Source: Dyadobacter sp. CY343
GTDB taxonomy: Bacteria; Bacteroidota; Bacteroidia; Cytophagales; Spirosomataceae
Length of the DNA stretch: 64,000 nt
Direction: 5' to 3'
NCBI RefSeq assembly: GCF_021390335.1
Contig: NZ_JAJUXK010000004.1
Location: 806,001-870,000 of the forward strand
Shown here: positions 9,775-19,050 of the stretch, piece after piece
Layout of the letters: every line of letters begins with the position of its first letter
Position numbering within the stretch: position 1 is the first letter of the stretch
The notes under the pieces: model-generated
What the model was told of the DNA's origin: nothing
What the model saw: only the letters and a program-made list of their open reading frames with translations
The model's database searches: none
Made by a program: the position numbers and the translations under genes

Positions 9775-10584
9775 TTAAGCTTCTGTTTCGCTCGCTCCGT
9801 TGGTCTGAAAAGGACTTTTCATAATACCTCTTTCTGAATTCCGGACAAAGTTGATAATCTCGTCGCGCTCGTTTGATGGTGGAAGTTCCAATTCTATTTT
9901 TTGCAAAGCCTCCGCATTGTTGAACCCGCGCATAAATATGTAGCGGTAAATATTCTGGATCTCGACAATCTTGTCATTGCTATACCCTCTGCGGCGAAGA
10001 CCTACCGAGTTTATACCCGCATAAGAAATAGGCTCGCGTGCTGCCTTCGTAAATGGAGGCACATCCTTGCGAACCAGCGATGCGCCCGACACAAATGAGT
10101 GAATGCCTATTTTAACAAACTGATGAACAGCACTTAATGCACTTACAATAGCCCAGTCGCCAACGTGTACGTGACCCGCCATTTGTACATTATTCCCAAC
10201 GATACAATTGTTTCCAATCCGGCAATCGTGGGCGATGTGCGCGTAGGCCATAATCAGACAATCGGACCCAACTACGGTTTTCCAGTGTTCTTCCGTACCG
10301 CGGCTGATCGTCGCATATTCCCTGATTGTGGTATTGTCACCAATTACGGTAAGTGTGTATTCGTTGTTGTATTTCAGGTCCTGTGGCGTTGCGGAGATCA
10401 CCGCGCCCGGGTAAATACGGCAATTTTTACCGATCCTGGCGCCAGAGTTGATTACAGCGTGTGAGCCGATCCAAGTCCCTTCACCAATCTCAACATCTGA
10501 GTGGATCATGGCAAAAGGTTCGATCTCGACATTTTGAGCGACTTTCGCGTCAGAATGAATATATGCTAAGGTGGTTGGTGTCAT
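9775..10584 (-). CDS. lpxA: acyl-ACP--UDP-N-acetylglucosamine O-acyltransferase
   Basis: 269 residues of left-handed beta-helix hexapeptide repeats (for example IHSDVEIGEGTWIGSHAVIN) followed by an alpha-helical C-terminal domain from about residue 190. The catalytic His lies in AYAHIAHDCRIGN. The conserved GLRRRGYSNDKI segment marks the start of the C-terminal helices. LpxA is the first committed step of lipid A synthesis, 3-O-acylating UDP-GlcNAc in the cytoplasm. The start codon overlaps the stop of lpxC/fabZ by 4 bp (ATGA), indicating translational coupling. Confidence 0.96.
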   Translation of the reverse strand: MTPTTLAYIHSDAKVAQNVEIEPFAMIHSDVEIGEGTWIGSHAVINSGARIGKNCRIYPGAVISATPQDLKYNNEYTLTVIGDNTTIREYATISRGTEEHWKTVVGSDCLIMAYAHIAHDCRIGNNCIVGNNVQMAGHVHVGDWAIVSALSAVHQFVKIGIHSFVSGASLVRKDVPPFTKAAREPISYAGINSVGLRRRGYSNDKIVEIQNIYRYIFMRGFNNAEALQKIELELPPSNERDEIINFVRNSERGIMKSPFQTNGASETEA

Positions 10585-11972
10585 TTTTTCTTTACCAGGC
10601 TTGCTATCATATCAGCTTCACATACCAGTTGGCCCGCGACATATCCACGGCCACTCATTTTTACGATACCTCTTTTCATCGGAGAAGTAAACTCACATTT
10701 AAAAATAACGGTATCTCCGGGAAAAACATTACGGCGGAAGCGGCAGGCATCAATGCCTATCAGATAAGGCCAGTAATTATCAGGGTCGGGAACACTAGTC
10801 AATACAAGGATCCCGCCCGTTTGCGCCATTGCTTCCAGCTGTAAAACGCCCGGCATTACCGGGTTTCCTGGAAAGTGGCCCAGAAAAAATTGCTCGTTGA
10901 TTGTCACATTTTTCACACCTACCACACTGTTTTCGTCCAATGCAATGATCTTGTCGATCATCTGGAAAGGATATCTGTGCGCCAGCAGGTTACCGATCTG
11001 GTTAATATCAAAAACCGGTGCTTTATTCGGGTCGTATTGTGGAATATCTCCTTTGCCCGATTTGATCAGTTTCTTGATCTTTTTGGCAAGTGCCACGTTC
11101 GCTGCATGTCCGGGACGCGCCGCGAGGATCTGTGCCTTAATAGGCCGGCCAACCAAAGCAAGGTCGCCGATCAGATCCAGCAGTTTGTGCCGGGCCATTT
11201 CGTTGGGATAATGCAGATCTACATTGTTCAGTATCCCTTTCGATTTGTTAACACTCACTTTTGGCTTGTTCAAAAGCTGTGACAAATGATCGAGCTCGCC
11301 GTCCTGGACTTCGCGGTCCACTATCACAATCGCATTGGTCAGGTCGCCGCCTTTGATCAGGTTCTGACGGTACAACGCTTCGAGCTCGTGCAAAAACACA
11401 AACGTGCGACATTCTGCGATATCGTCTTTAAATAAAGTAATATCATTCAAAGAAGCATGCTGGCTGCTGATCACAGTCGAATTGTAATCAACCATCACCG
11501 TCAACCTATAATCCGAAAGCGGCAATGCAGCCAGCTCGGTATCGTTTTCTTTATTAATGTAATGGACGTATTCCGGTACTTCGAAATAATTGCGATACGC
11601 GTTTTGTTCTTCAATTCCCGCATCTAGCAGCGCATCTACAAACTTGATCGAGCTGCCGTCCATAATCGGAGGCTCAGGGCCGTCAAGCTGGATCAGTACG
11701 TTGTCAATCTGTAACCCCACCAATGCAGCGAGCGTGTGCTCCACTGTATGGATACGGGCTCCGTTTTGCTCAATAGTGGTTCCCCGGGAGAGATCTACCA
11801 CATTGTCAACATCGGCATCTACAATAGGCTGATCCGGTAAATCGATGCGCTGGAACTTGTATCCGTGGTTAGCTGCTGCGGGGACGAAGGTCATCGTCGC
11901 AATTACACCTGTATGTAAACCCACTCCAGTTACGGATACTGATCTGGAAATGGTTTGTTGTTTTTCGTTCAT
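10581..11972 (-). CDS. lpxC/fabZ: bifunctional UDP-3-O-acyl-GlcNAc deacetylase / 3-hydroxyacyl-ACP dehydratase
   Basis: 463 residues. The N-terminal 300 are LpxC, with zinc ligands in HTVEHTLAAL and HKLLDLIGDLAL. The C-terminal 145 or so are FabZ, a hot-dog dehydratase with HRYPFQMIDKI, the catalytic His of GHFPGNPVMPGV and the catalytic Glu in LQLEAMAQTGG. The fusion is typical of Bacteroidota and couples the committed deacetylation step of lipid A with the enzyme that removes its 3-hydroxyacyl-ACP donor into fatty acid elongation. It sits between lpxD (51 bp upstream) and lpxA (4-bp overlap). Confidence 0.97.
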   Translation of the reverse strand: MNEKQQTISRSVSVTGVGLHTGVIATMTFVPAAANHGYKFQRIDLPDQPIVDADVDNVVDLSRGTTIEQNGARIHTVEHTLAALVGLQIDNVLIQLDGPEPPIMDGSSIKFVDALLDAGIEEQNAYRNYFEVPEYVHYINKENDTELAALPLSDYRLTVMVDYNSTVISSQHASLNDITLFKDDIAECRTFVFLHELEALYRQNLIKGGDLTNAIVIVDREVQDGELDHLSQLLNKPKVSVNKSKGILNNVDLHYPNEMARHKLLDLIGDLALVGRPIKAQILAARPGHAANVALAKKIKKLIKSGKGDIPQYDPNKAPVFDINQIGNLLAHRYPFQMIDKIIALDENSVVGVKNVTINEQFFLGHFPGNPVMPGVLQLEAMAQTGGILVLTSVPDPDNYWPYLIGIDACRFRRNVFPGDTVIFKCEFTSPMKRGIVKMSGRGYVAGQLVCEADMIASLVKKK

Positions 11973-12023
11973 TATTAATTCCTTTTCTGCATAAAGGCTT
12001 GTTGGGTATCTTTAGTGATTTTA

Positions 12024-13064
12024 CTACTGAAAATCAGACGTTTCCTGTTTCCTTTCAAGATCTTTCAGCCGCTCTTCCATTTCCGGCAGCCTTCTTACCA
12101 GCGCCATGGACCTTAAATGTTCGTTCAAATCACGTGCCGGAGACCCGGAGAAAGACAATCCTTCCTTTTTCACGGATTTCCCCAATCCACTTTGTGCGCC
12201 TATCTTGGTATTGTTTGCAATGGTAATATGACCAACTACACCAACCTGCCCCGCAATCACACATTGCTCTCCCACTGTCGTCGACCCTGATACGCCGGAC
12301 TGGGCTGCAATAACGGTATTTTTTCCAATCTCGACATTATGCGCGATCTGGACCAGATTATCTATTTTAACTCCCTGTCTGATGATCGTCGATCCCATTG
12401 TGGCGCAGTCAATCGTAGTATTGGAGCCGATATTCACGTCGTCTTCAATAATGACATTGCCCAATTGGGGAATTGATTTGTAAGTACCATCCGCTTGTGG
12501 AGCAAACCCGAAACCGGCGCCACCAATGACTGCATTAGCCAGGATTACGCAGTTTTTACCGATAATCGTATTGTTATAAATTCTGGCACCCGGGTGAATA
12601 ATCGTACTATTCCCGATGGTAACATTATCCCCGAGATAAGTATTAGGATAAATTTTCACCCCGTCGCCGATCATGCAATTTTTACCGATATAAGAGAATG
12701 CCCCCCGGTAAACATCCGAGCCGACCTGGCTGTTGTCACCGATAAAACAAGGCTGCTCAACACCTGATTTATTCTGGGAAAGGCGTTTTTGATATTCTTC
12801 AAGAAGAATTGTGAAGGCGGTGTAAGCATTTTCCACATATATTAATGTAGTGGAAACCTCCTTTTTGGGAGTAAAATCCTTATTGACTATAACCGCGGAA
12901 GATAGTGTGGAATAAACGTAAGGTTCGTATTTACTGTTGGCTAAAAAAGAGATGCACCCCGGACGCCCTTCTTCAATTTTAGCAGCCGAATCTATTGTAA
13001 TTTTTTCATCTCCAACAATGGTTCCATCAAGCATTTGGGCAATCTCGCTGACAGTAAATTTCAT
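12024..13064 (-). CDS. lpxD: UDP-3-O-(3-hydroxyacyl)glucosamine N-acyltransferase
   Basis: 346 residues. An N-terminal uridine-binding domain ([20 protein letters not shown] to about residue 100) is followed by hexapeptide repeats and a C-terminal helix ([22 protein letters not shown]). The catalytic His lies in [11 protein letters not shown], and the substrate-binding [10 protein letters not shown] block is present. LpxD adds the N-linked acyl chain in the third step of lipid A synthesis. It is the first lpx gene of the minus-strand cluster, 81 bp downstream of the HD-domain gene. Confidence 0.97.
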   Translation of the reverse strand: MKFTVSEIAQMLDGTIVGDEKITIDSAAKIEEGRPGCISFLANSKYEPYVYSTLSSAVIVNKDFTPKKEVSTTLIYVENAYTAFTILLEEYQKRLSQNKSGVEQPCFIGDNSQVGSDVYRGAFSYIGKNCMIGDGVKIYPNTYLGDNVTIGNSTIIHPGARIYNNTIIGKNCVILANAVIGGAGFGFAPQADGTYKSIPQLGNVIIEDDVNIGSNTTIDCATMGSTIIRQGVKIDNLVQIAHNVEIGKNTVIAAQSGVSGSTTVGEQCVIAGQVGVVGHITIANNTKIGAQSGLGKSVKKEGLSFSGSPARDLNEHLRSMALVRRLPEMEERLKDLERKQETSDFQ

Positions 13065-13145
13065 ATTTTTCGGCTAATTTCGGGTAATGTATTTCGAGTA
13101 AGTTGCGCAAATTATTAAGACGGGTTCTTCTTGATATGATCCTTA

Positions 13146-14378
13146 CTAACCACGCAAAGATACATTTTTAGCCCAACATACATAGTACTTGCGTACAATC
13201 TTAGTGAGCGCTTCGATGGTCGGAATATCCGATGCATCTGCAATATCAAGCAAAACTCCGTTCTTCATTTTCACGCGGATCGGGTCCTGTTCTTTCGCGT
13301 AAGACAAGTTGGCCGTTTCGCCTTCGATCAGAAAAAAATGTAATTCTTCCTCCTTCACGCCGGCGCTTCTCAACTGTTTTCTTAACGGTTCCAGCACTTC
13401 GTTACCGGGACGTTCCTTGTAAAACTGGATTTTAAACAAGTCCCGGTTTAATAATTTTCTGCATAAAACGGATAGAACGGGATCTTGGTGTGTTTTCCAC
13501 CCTTTTACAGAAGCCCATACGTCATTATCATCCAAACCGTTGAAAGCCTCCATCAGATCAGGAAGCGTATCAAAGTCTTCCAGCTTGAATTCATTATGTA
13601 GAAATCGCTCAAAATCGGGGGTAGCAAATAATTTTTCACCGCTCTGTACCAATTCCCGCGCCCGGAACAGGATCTGCGTGAGCATTGCCTGGGCGCTCAA
13701 CAAGGTTTTATGTAAATAAACCTGCCAGTACATTAATCGTCTCGCGTGCAGGAAATTCTCAATACTTAATAGTCCTTTTTCCTCTATTACCAGCTGATCG
13801 TGACTGATATCCAGCATTTTAATCAGCCTGTCGGCACCAATGGAACCTTCGATAACACCTGTATAAAAACTGTCACGGTTGAGGTAATCCATCCTGTCCA
13901 TATCGAGCTGGCTGGAAATCATCTGGTGAAAGAACTTCCGCGGGTATGTCCCTTCAAACATTTGAATAGCAATATCCAGTCGCCCGTTCATTTGCCGGTT
14001 TAGCTCTTTCATCATTGCCAGCGTGATCGACTCGTGCTCCACGCCCGGCAGCATCACGCTTTCCAGTACGTGCGAAAATGGTCCGTGACCGAGATCGTGG
14101 AGCAAAATAGCAGCCTGTGCCGCTTCCAGCTCGGGTTCCCAGATCAGGTGTCCTTTTTCCTGCAAAGCCCTGAGCGCCTGGCTCATCAAATGCATAGCGC
14201 CCAGTGCATGGTGAAAACGCGTATGCAATGCGCCCGGGTACACAATATCGGCAAGACCCAGTTGCTTGATTCTCCGGAGCCGCTGCAAAAAAGGATGGTC
14301 GACCAGATCGTAAAGCAGGTCTGATGAAATCGTTATAAACCCATAGACCGGGTCGTTGATTATCTTTCTTTTATTCAA
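13146..14378 (-). CDS. HD-domain phosphohydrolase (dGTPase/SAMHD1-like family)
   Basis: 410 residues. The metal-binding HD signature is complete: H in TRFHHALGAMHL, HD in AAILLHDLGHGPFSH, and a downstream D in SSQLDMDRMDYLNRDS. The N-terminal IINDPVYGFI start and the DLVDHPFLQRLRRIKQLG block are typical of the YdhJ/COG1078 proteins related to dGTPases. Substrate unknown; nucleotide triphosphates are plausible. It lies just upstream of lpxD, an arrangement often seen in Bacteroidota, so it may form the head of that transcription unit. A TACTTTTG -7-like box occurs on the minus strand at 14392-14399, about 13 bp before the start. Confidence 0.88.
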   Translation of the reverse strand: MNKRKIINDPVYGFITISSDLLYDLVDHPFLQRLRRIKQLGLADIVYPGALHTRFHHALGAMHLMSQALRALQEKGHLIWEPELEAAQAAILLHDLGHGPFSHVLESVMLPGVEHESITLAMMKELNRQMNGRLDIAIQMFEGTYPRKFFHQMISSQLDMDRMDYLNRDSFYTGVIEGSIGADRLIKMLDISHDQLVIEEKGLLSIENFLHARRLMYWQVYLHKTLLSAQAMLTQILFRARELVQSGEKLFATPDFERFLHNEFKLEDFDTLPDLMEAFNGLDDNDVWASVKGWKTHQDPVLSVLCRKLLNRDLFKIQFYKERPGNEVLEPLRKQLRSAGVKEEELHFFLIEGETANLSYAKEQDPIRVKMKNGVLLDIADASDIPTIEALTKIVRKYYVCWAKNVSLRG

Positions 14379-14443
14379 AGCAATTTTTTTTCAAAAGTAA
14401 TAAAAGAAGCAACGGAGGAAAGAAGTTATTCTTGCCAATATCG

Positions 14444-14474
14444 TTTGGAGAATTGCATGCTTTCGCTAATTTTG
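14444..14474 (+). promoter_or_regulatory. Bacteroidota-type sigma promoter for the tRNA locus
   Basis: TTTG at 14444-14447 and TAATTTTG at 14467-14474 are separated by exactly 19 bp. This matches the Bacteroidota consensus TTTG-N19-TAnnTTTG at every position. Transcription should start near 14480, about 9 nt before the first tRNA-half repeat, so both repeats and the tRNA would be in one precursor. Confidence 0.75.
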
Positions 14475-14488
14475 CACTCCAATCACGC

Positions 14489-14614
14489 GGGCCTATAGCT
14501 CACAAAGCGTTTGTCCGATCGGTTAGAGCAACTGACCAGCATCAAGATAAGGGGCCTATAGCTCACAAAGCGTTTGCCCGGTCGGTTAGAGCAACTGACA
14601 AGCATTGAGATAAG
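14489..14614 (+). repeat. two 63-bp tandem copies of a modified tRNA 5' half
   Basis: Units 14489-14551 and 14552-14614 agree at 58 of 63 positions and directly abut the functional tRNA at 14615. Each begins with the tRNA's first 14 bases (acceptor strand and first D-stem strand). A 17-base insert replaces 2 bases of the D loop; it contains ACAAA-GCG-TTTG(T). The tRNA sequence then resumes through the second D-stem strand and the 5' strand of the anticodon stem (CGGTTAGAGCAACTGAC). Each unit ends with about 15 unrelated bases (ending AGATAAG) before the next GGGCC. The anticodon loop, T arm and 3' acceptor strand are missing, so neither unit can be a functional tRNA. Confidence 0.9.
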
Positions 14615-14688
14615 GGGCCTATAGCTCATTCGGTTAGAGCAACTGACTCATAATCAGTAGGTGCCTGGTTCGATTCCAGGTGGGCCCA
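14615..14688 (+). tRNA. tRNA with CAU anticodon (Ile2 or elongator Met)
   Basis: A complete 74-nt cloverleaf. Acceptor GGGCCTA/TGGGCCC has one T-G pair, the D stem is GCTC/GAGC, the anticodon stem ACTGA/TCAGT encloses loop CTCATAA (anticodon CAT), the T stem is CCTGG/CCAGG with loop TTCGATT, and the discriminator is A. CCA is not encoded. CAU-anticodon tRNAs are initiator Met, elongator Met or lysidine-modified Ile2. The first base pair is a normal G-C, which argues against an initiator. C4-G69 and C5-G68 are the pairs that favour TilS recognition in E. coli tRNA-Ile2, so Ile2 is my preferred reading, with elongator Met the alternative. Confidence 0.93.
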
Positions 14689-14698
14689 CTATAAATCA

Positions 14699-14734
14699 AG
14701 CACTTAGCGAAGTCCGCTAGGTGCTTTTTCTTTT
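14699..14734 (+). terminator. intrinsic terminator after the tRNA
   Basis: An 11-bp stem (14699-14709 with 14715-14725, one T-G pair) with loop AAGTC is followed by a T-rich tract (TTTTCTTTT). It starts 11 nt after the tRNA discriminator and closes a transcript of about 250 nt that begins at the promoter at 14444-14474. Confidence 0.85.
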
Positions 14735-14796
14735 GGTTGCAACTAAAGGTGCAATAGTTTTATGGAGGCAATTGGCTTATCGGTTCGAATCTGATA

Positions 14797-17700
14797 TTAT
14801 CCGGTTGATAAACCTTGCGCAGACAAGACAACTTGAAGCCTATGAGCGTATGCTTTCTTTAAAGCGTCCTTGATCTCTTCCAGTCTCAGGGGTTTGGATA
14901 TATAATGATCCATGCCTGCCTGAATACACGCTTCCTGGTCTTCGCGCATGGCGTTTGCTGTCATAGCAACGATGAAAGGCTGATTCGGGGCCTTCGTCCG
15001 AATGCTGCGTGTCGCTTCAAGGCCGTCCAGTTCGGGCATTTGAACATCCATAAATACAACGTCAAAGCGATCAGCCATTACCATATTAAATGCCTGCAGA
15101 CCATCCCTGCTAATCAACGGGTCATAACCCAGTTTTTTTAAGATATTGGTAAACAATTTTTCATTAATCAGATTGTCTTCGGCCATAAGGACGTGCAATG
15201 GATAAAGCGCTGCAAAATCCGAGGAAAGGTCGGATGGCAGGCGTTCATTGCCCGGCGCGACTATTTCACGTTGTGGCCTGAGCTCCATCTGGATCATCCT
15301 GCCCAGATCATTGTGCCGCACCGGCTTGGTTAACACTGCTGCAAACAAATCCTTGCGGTTCCTGCCCGAATCATCCCCCACGGAGCTAAGTAGGATTACA
15401 GGGAGTGAGGGGTACTTTCCCTTGATAATCGAAGCAAGCTCGATTCCGTCCATTTCCGGCATTTGCTGATCGGTAATAACAAGGTCGAATACAGATCCGC
15501 TTTCAAGGATTTCCAAGGCCTGGAAAGCTGATGAAGCTAAGCTGGGAACAAGTTTCCACTGCTCCATTTGCAACTGTAAAATGCGCAGATTGGTCTTGTT
15601 ATCATCTACCAGCAAAACGGATTTCCCCTCATTTTCTGCTGGGTTTAAAAGCACATTCTGTTTGGTTACCTCGCTACTGGCTTTTGCAATAATTGTAAAA
15701 TAAAAACGAGTGCCTTTGTTGACAGCGCTTTCTACTCCGATCTCTCCGCCCATCAAATTCACAAGCCGTTTGCTGATGATTAAACCTAGCCCGGTACCGC
15801 CGTACTTTCTGGTATGCGAAGAATCCACTTGCGAAAAAGCTACGAACAGCTTGTGGAGCTTGTCCTCGGGAATGCCAATCCCGGTGTCCTGGATCTCAAA
15901 ACGGAGCTCGATATCCTGATTATTCAATGTTTTTGGAAGCATTACACTTAAAAAAATCTCTCCCTGCTGTGTAAACTTGATTGCGTTTCCAACCAGGTTG
16001 AGCAGTATCTGCCTTAATCTTTGGCTGTCTCCGATAATCTGGTCTGGCACCTGCAGGTCAATTTCATAAACCAGATCTAAGCCAATAGCGGCTGCTTTGG
16101 TAGAAAACAGGTCCAATACGCCTTCTATGCACTCTCTCAGGTCAAAACTGATCATTTCCAGCTCCATATTGCCAGACTCTATCTTCGAAAAGTCAAGAAT
16201 GTCGTTGATAACCGTTAGTAAACTGTCACCGCTATTGATGATTGTCTCGGTGTATTCTGCTTGCTCCACGGTCTGCTCTGTTTGAGAAAGCAGCATCGCC
16301 ATGCCTATAACACCATTCATCGGGGTGCGGATTTCGTGGCTCATGGTAGCCAGGAACACACTTTTGGCCATATTTGCTTTTTCGGCTTCTTGCCTTGCCA
16401 GTTGTTCCTGCTTGTTCTGTGTTTGTAATTTGTCGTTCAGGTCTAGTAGCTCCTGTTTTTGTTGGATGATCTCCTTGGTCCTTTCTTGAACCTGCCGGAC
16501 CAGCAACCTCTTTTGCTCACTTACTACCCGCATGCGCAACCAGTATATAAAATAAACTAATCCAAGCCCCAGCGCAACTGCCAGCATCCGGAACCAGAGC
16601 GTCTGCCAGAAAGGTGGCGCAATGTGAATGTTTACCTGCACGCCTTCATTATTCCAAATTCCATCATTATTGGCCGCCTTTACCTGAAAAACGTAGTCCC
16701 CCGGGTCCAGATTTGTATAGGTCGCTTTCCTGGTGGTTCCGCTATAAATCCAGTCAGCGTCAAAGCCTTTCAACTGATAGGCATATTGGTTCTTTTCGGG
16801 CATGGTATAGTTCAGGGCCGCGAATTCAAATGATATAACCGAATGTTTATAGCTCAGGTAAATCTCTTTCGCCTCCGTAATATGTGAGGTGAGCGGCGAG
16901 TTTGGAGCAATGGGAGCTTGCTTGTTAAAAAGCAGAAAATCGGTCAGGAAAACCGGCGGGATATAGGTGTTATCAACCAGCCTGTCGGGGAAGAATGTTG
17001 TAAATCCTCTCACACCTCCAAAGAACATTTCCCCGTCTGCAGTTTTGAAAAAAGAATTGCTTTTGAACTCATTACCCAACAATCCGTCCGCTCTGCCGAA
17101 ATTGCGGAATGTTTTTATTTTGGGGTCAAATTCGCAGATCCCGTTGTTGGTACTAAGCCATAAGTGGCCCTTTCTATCTTCCAGGATCCCGTAGATCACA
17201 TTACTGGACAGCCCGTGCTTTTCGGTGTAAGAAGTGAAGGTTCTTTTCACCGGGTCGAAACGATTGAGGCCGCCCCCTAATGTTCCGATCCATAAGATTC
17301 CGTCACTGGTTTGCTGAATGGTCTGGATCTTGTTATGGGAAATGGAGTTTCGGTCTTTTACGTCTGTCTGAAACCTTGTGAACGTTCCTTTAACCGGATC
17401 AAACAGGTTTAACCCTTCGAATGTACCCACCCAGATTTTCCCGGCCCGATCTTGAAAAACCTTGGTGACAATATCTCCGCTAATGCTTGTGCTATCTGAC
17501 GGATTATGTTGATAGTGCTTTATCTTGCCAGTGTTTACATCATAAAATTCCAGGCCGCCCTTCCACGTGCCCAGCCAGATTCCGCCATTTCGATCCTTGA
17601 AAATGTTGTTTACATCCGCGGTAGAAAGGCTTAAAGAATCATTCGGAATCGGCATGTGATGCTCATATTGTCCCGTACGGATATTGAAAAAATCAAATCC

Positions 17701-18975
17701 ACCCATATGATATGCCAAGCCAAGCACATCTTTTGATATATTGGTAATGGATATTACATAATCATTGCTGGGCGAGTTGCTATCGGTCGCGCTGTGCCGG
17801 TAGGACGTAAACTTTCTGGTTTTTCTGTCAAATACATTTAGCCCTCCCCCATCGGTCCCAATCCAGATCTTGTCAGCATCCGCATCGCCACATATAGCGA
17901 GTACTAAATTGTTGCTCAGGCTATTCTTACTGTAACTGTTTTTTTGGTACGAAGTGAATTTCTTGCCAAAACGGGGAAGAAAATTGACCCCGCCTGCATA
18001 AGTTCCGATCCATAGATTGTTAATCCGGTCCTGATAGATGCAATAAACTGAGTTATCGCTGATGGACGTGTTGTCCTCATCAATATGCCGGATCGTTGTG
18101 AAGTTGCCAGTGGATTTGTTAAAAATGCTGATCCCTCCATTTTCGGTGCCGATCCAAAGCCTGCCGTCTCGGTTCTGGGTAATGGATAGAATGTCGTTAT
18201 GGGATATACTCAGAGAATCCGAGGGATTATGCAGGAAAGTACGAAAAGAATTGGTTTCAGGCTTGTAAAGCGACAGGCCTCCACCATGCGTTCCGATCCA
18301 GATATTACCAGCCGGATCTTTGTACAAAGCCTTAATCCAACTAGATTGAAGACTTTTATCATTGTTCCCTTTGATATAAGCTGTATACTTGAAAGTTTGA
18401 GGATCAAACCGGTACAATCCCTGCTCGGTACCTATCCACAGTGCCCCTCTGGCGTCTTCTATGATCCTGGAAATATTGGCAGGCGGCTTGTATCTGTTTT
18501 TGTCTTTATCAACCCGTAAGAATATCCTTGAAGTGCCTTTTTCGGGATCGAATAATAGCAATCCATTGTTTGTGCCCAGCCACATTCTGGCTTTACTATC
18601 CTGAAATATGTCGTTGATACTTCGCTTGTTGACGGAATTAAAATAATGTATGAAGCTTGCTTTGGCCCTATCAAACCGGTTGAGCCCGATCGATGTGGCA
18701 ATCCATAAGTCTCCTTTTCTATCTTCGAGAATATCCTGAATGTAGCTGTCATCAATGCTGTTGCTATCCGCCTTATCATGCTTATAGTGCTTGAATGTAT
18801 ATCCATCGTACATGTTCAGCCCATCATCGCTGCCAAACCACATAAAACCCTTTTTGTCCATTAAAATAGACCCAACGTGGTTTTGGGAAAGTCCGCTGTT
18901 GGTGCTAAGTTGTCGGAAGCCAGACCCTTGCCCAATCACAATCGACGGTAAAAAAAGCAATAGGATTAGCTTCAT
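14797..18975 (-). CDS. hybrid two-component histidine kinase with double beta-propeller sensor and two receiver domains
   Basis: 1392 residues. In order: a signal peptide (about 1-16); some fourteen Reg_prop repeats (patterns such as [14 protein letters not shown] and [13 protein letters not shown]) forming two seven-bladed periplasmic propellers to about residue 680; a Y_Y_Y domain (about 700-785, [14 protein letters not shown]); one transmembrane helix near 795; a coiled coil; a HisKA domain with the phosphorylated His in [11 protein letters not shown] (about 877); HATPase_c with [11 protein letters not shown] and [13 protein letters not shown]; and two receiver domains with phospho-acceptor Asp near 1168 ([11 protein letters not shown]) and 1310 ([11 protein letters not shown]). 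Unlike classical hybrid two-component systems of Bacteroides, no AraC output domain follows, so the signal must pass to another protein. The ligand is unknown; no polysaccharide utilisation locus is next to it. Confidence 0.94.
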   Translation of the reverse strand: MKLILLLFLPSIVIGQGSGFRQLSTNSGLSQNHVGSILMDKKGFMWFGSDDGLNMYDGYTFKHYKHDKADSNSIDDSYIQDILEDRKGDLWIATSIGLNRFDRAKASFIHYFNSVNKRSINDIFQDSKARMWLGTNNGLLLFDPEKGTSRIFLRVDKDKNRYKPPANISRIIEDARGALWIGTEQGLYRFDPQTFKYTAYIKGNNDKSLQSSWIKALYKDPAGNIWIGTHGGGLSLYKPETNSFRTFLHNPSDSLSISHNDILSITQNRDGRLWIGTENGGISIFNKSTGNFTTIRHIDEDNTSISDNSVYCIYQDRINNLWIGTYAGGVNFLPRFGKKFTSYQKNSYSKNSLSNNLVLAICGDADADKIWIGTDGGGLNVFDRKTRKFTSYRHSATDSNSPSNDYVISITNISKDVLGLAYHMGGFDFFNIRTGQYEHHMPIPNDSLSLSTADVNNIFKDRNGGIWLGTWKGGLEFYDVNTGKIKHYQHNPSDSTSISGDIVTKVFQDRAGKIWVGTFEGLNLFDPVKGTFTRFQTDVKDRNSISHNKIQTIQQTSDGILWIGTLGGGLNRFDPVKRTFTSYTEKHGLSSNVIYGILEDRKGHLWLSTNNGICEFDPKIKTFRNFGRADGLLGNEFKSNSFFKTADGEMFFGGVRGFTTFFPDRLVDNTYIPPVFLTDFLLFNKQAPIAPNSPLTSHITEAKEIYLSYKHSVISFEFAALNYTMPEKNQYAYQLKGFDADWIYSGTTRKATYTNLDPGDYVFQVKAANNDGIWNNEGVQVNIHIAPPFWQTLWFRMLAVALGLGLVYFIYWLRMRVVSEQKRLLVRQVQERTKEIIQQKQELLDLNDKLQTQNKQEQLARQEAEKANMAKSVFLATMSHEIRTPMNGVIGMAMLLSQTEQTVEQAEYTETIINSGDSLLTVINDILDFSKIESGNMELEMISFDLRECIEGVLDLFSTKAAAIGLDLVYEIDLQVPDQIIGDSQRLRQILLNLVGNAIKFTQQGEIFLSVMLPKTLNNQDIELRFEIQDTGIGIPEDKLHKLFVAFSQVDSSHTRKYGGTGLGLIISKRLVNLMGGEIGVESAVNKGTRFYFTIIAKASSEVTKQNVLLNPAENEGKSVLLVDDNKTNLRILQLQMEQWKLVPSLASSAFQALEILESGSVFDLVITDQQMPEMDGIELASIIKGKYPSLPVILLSSVGDDSGRNRKDLFAAVLTKPVRHNDLGRMIQMELRPQREIVAPGNERLPSDLSSDFAALYPLHVLMAEDNLINEKLFTNILKKLGYDPLISRDGLQAFNMVMADRFDVVFMDVQMPELDGLEATRSIRTKAPNQPFIVAMTANAMREDQEACIQAGMDHYISKPLRLEEIKDALKKAYAHRLQVVLSAQGLSTG

Positions 18976-19050
18976 GAAGTAGTTTTAGCTGAAATGGTAG
19001 ATGGGTAAAGCTGGCACAGAAATTGGATTCTTGGCTTGTATAGTTCTGAT

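Noticed and set aside
14489..14614. Tandem repeats as a CRISPR-like array
   Set aside because: Only two units without unique spacers, and they clearly derive from the adjacent tRNA.
14489..14688. tRNA copies as attachment sites of an integrated element
   Set aside because: Integration normally duplicates the 3' part of a tRNA; here the 5' half is repeated in direct contact and no integrase or mobile cargo is nearby.
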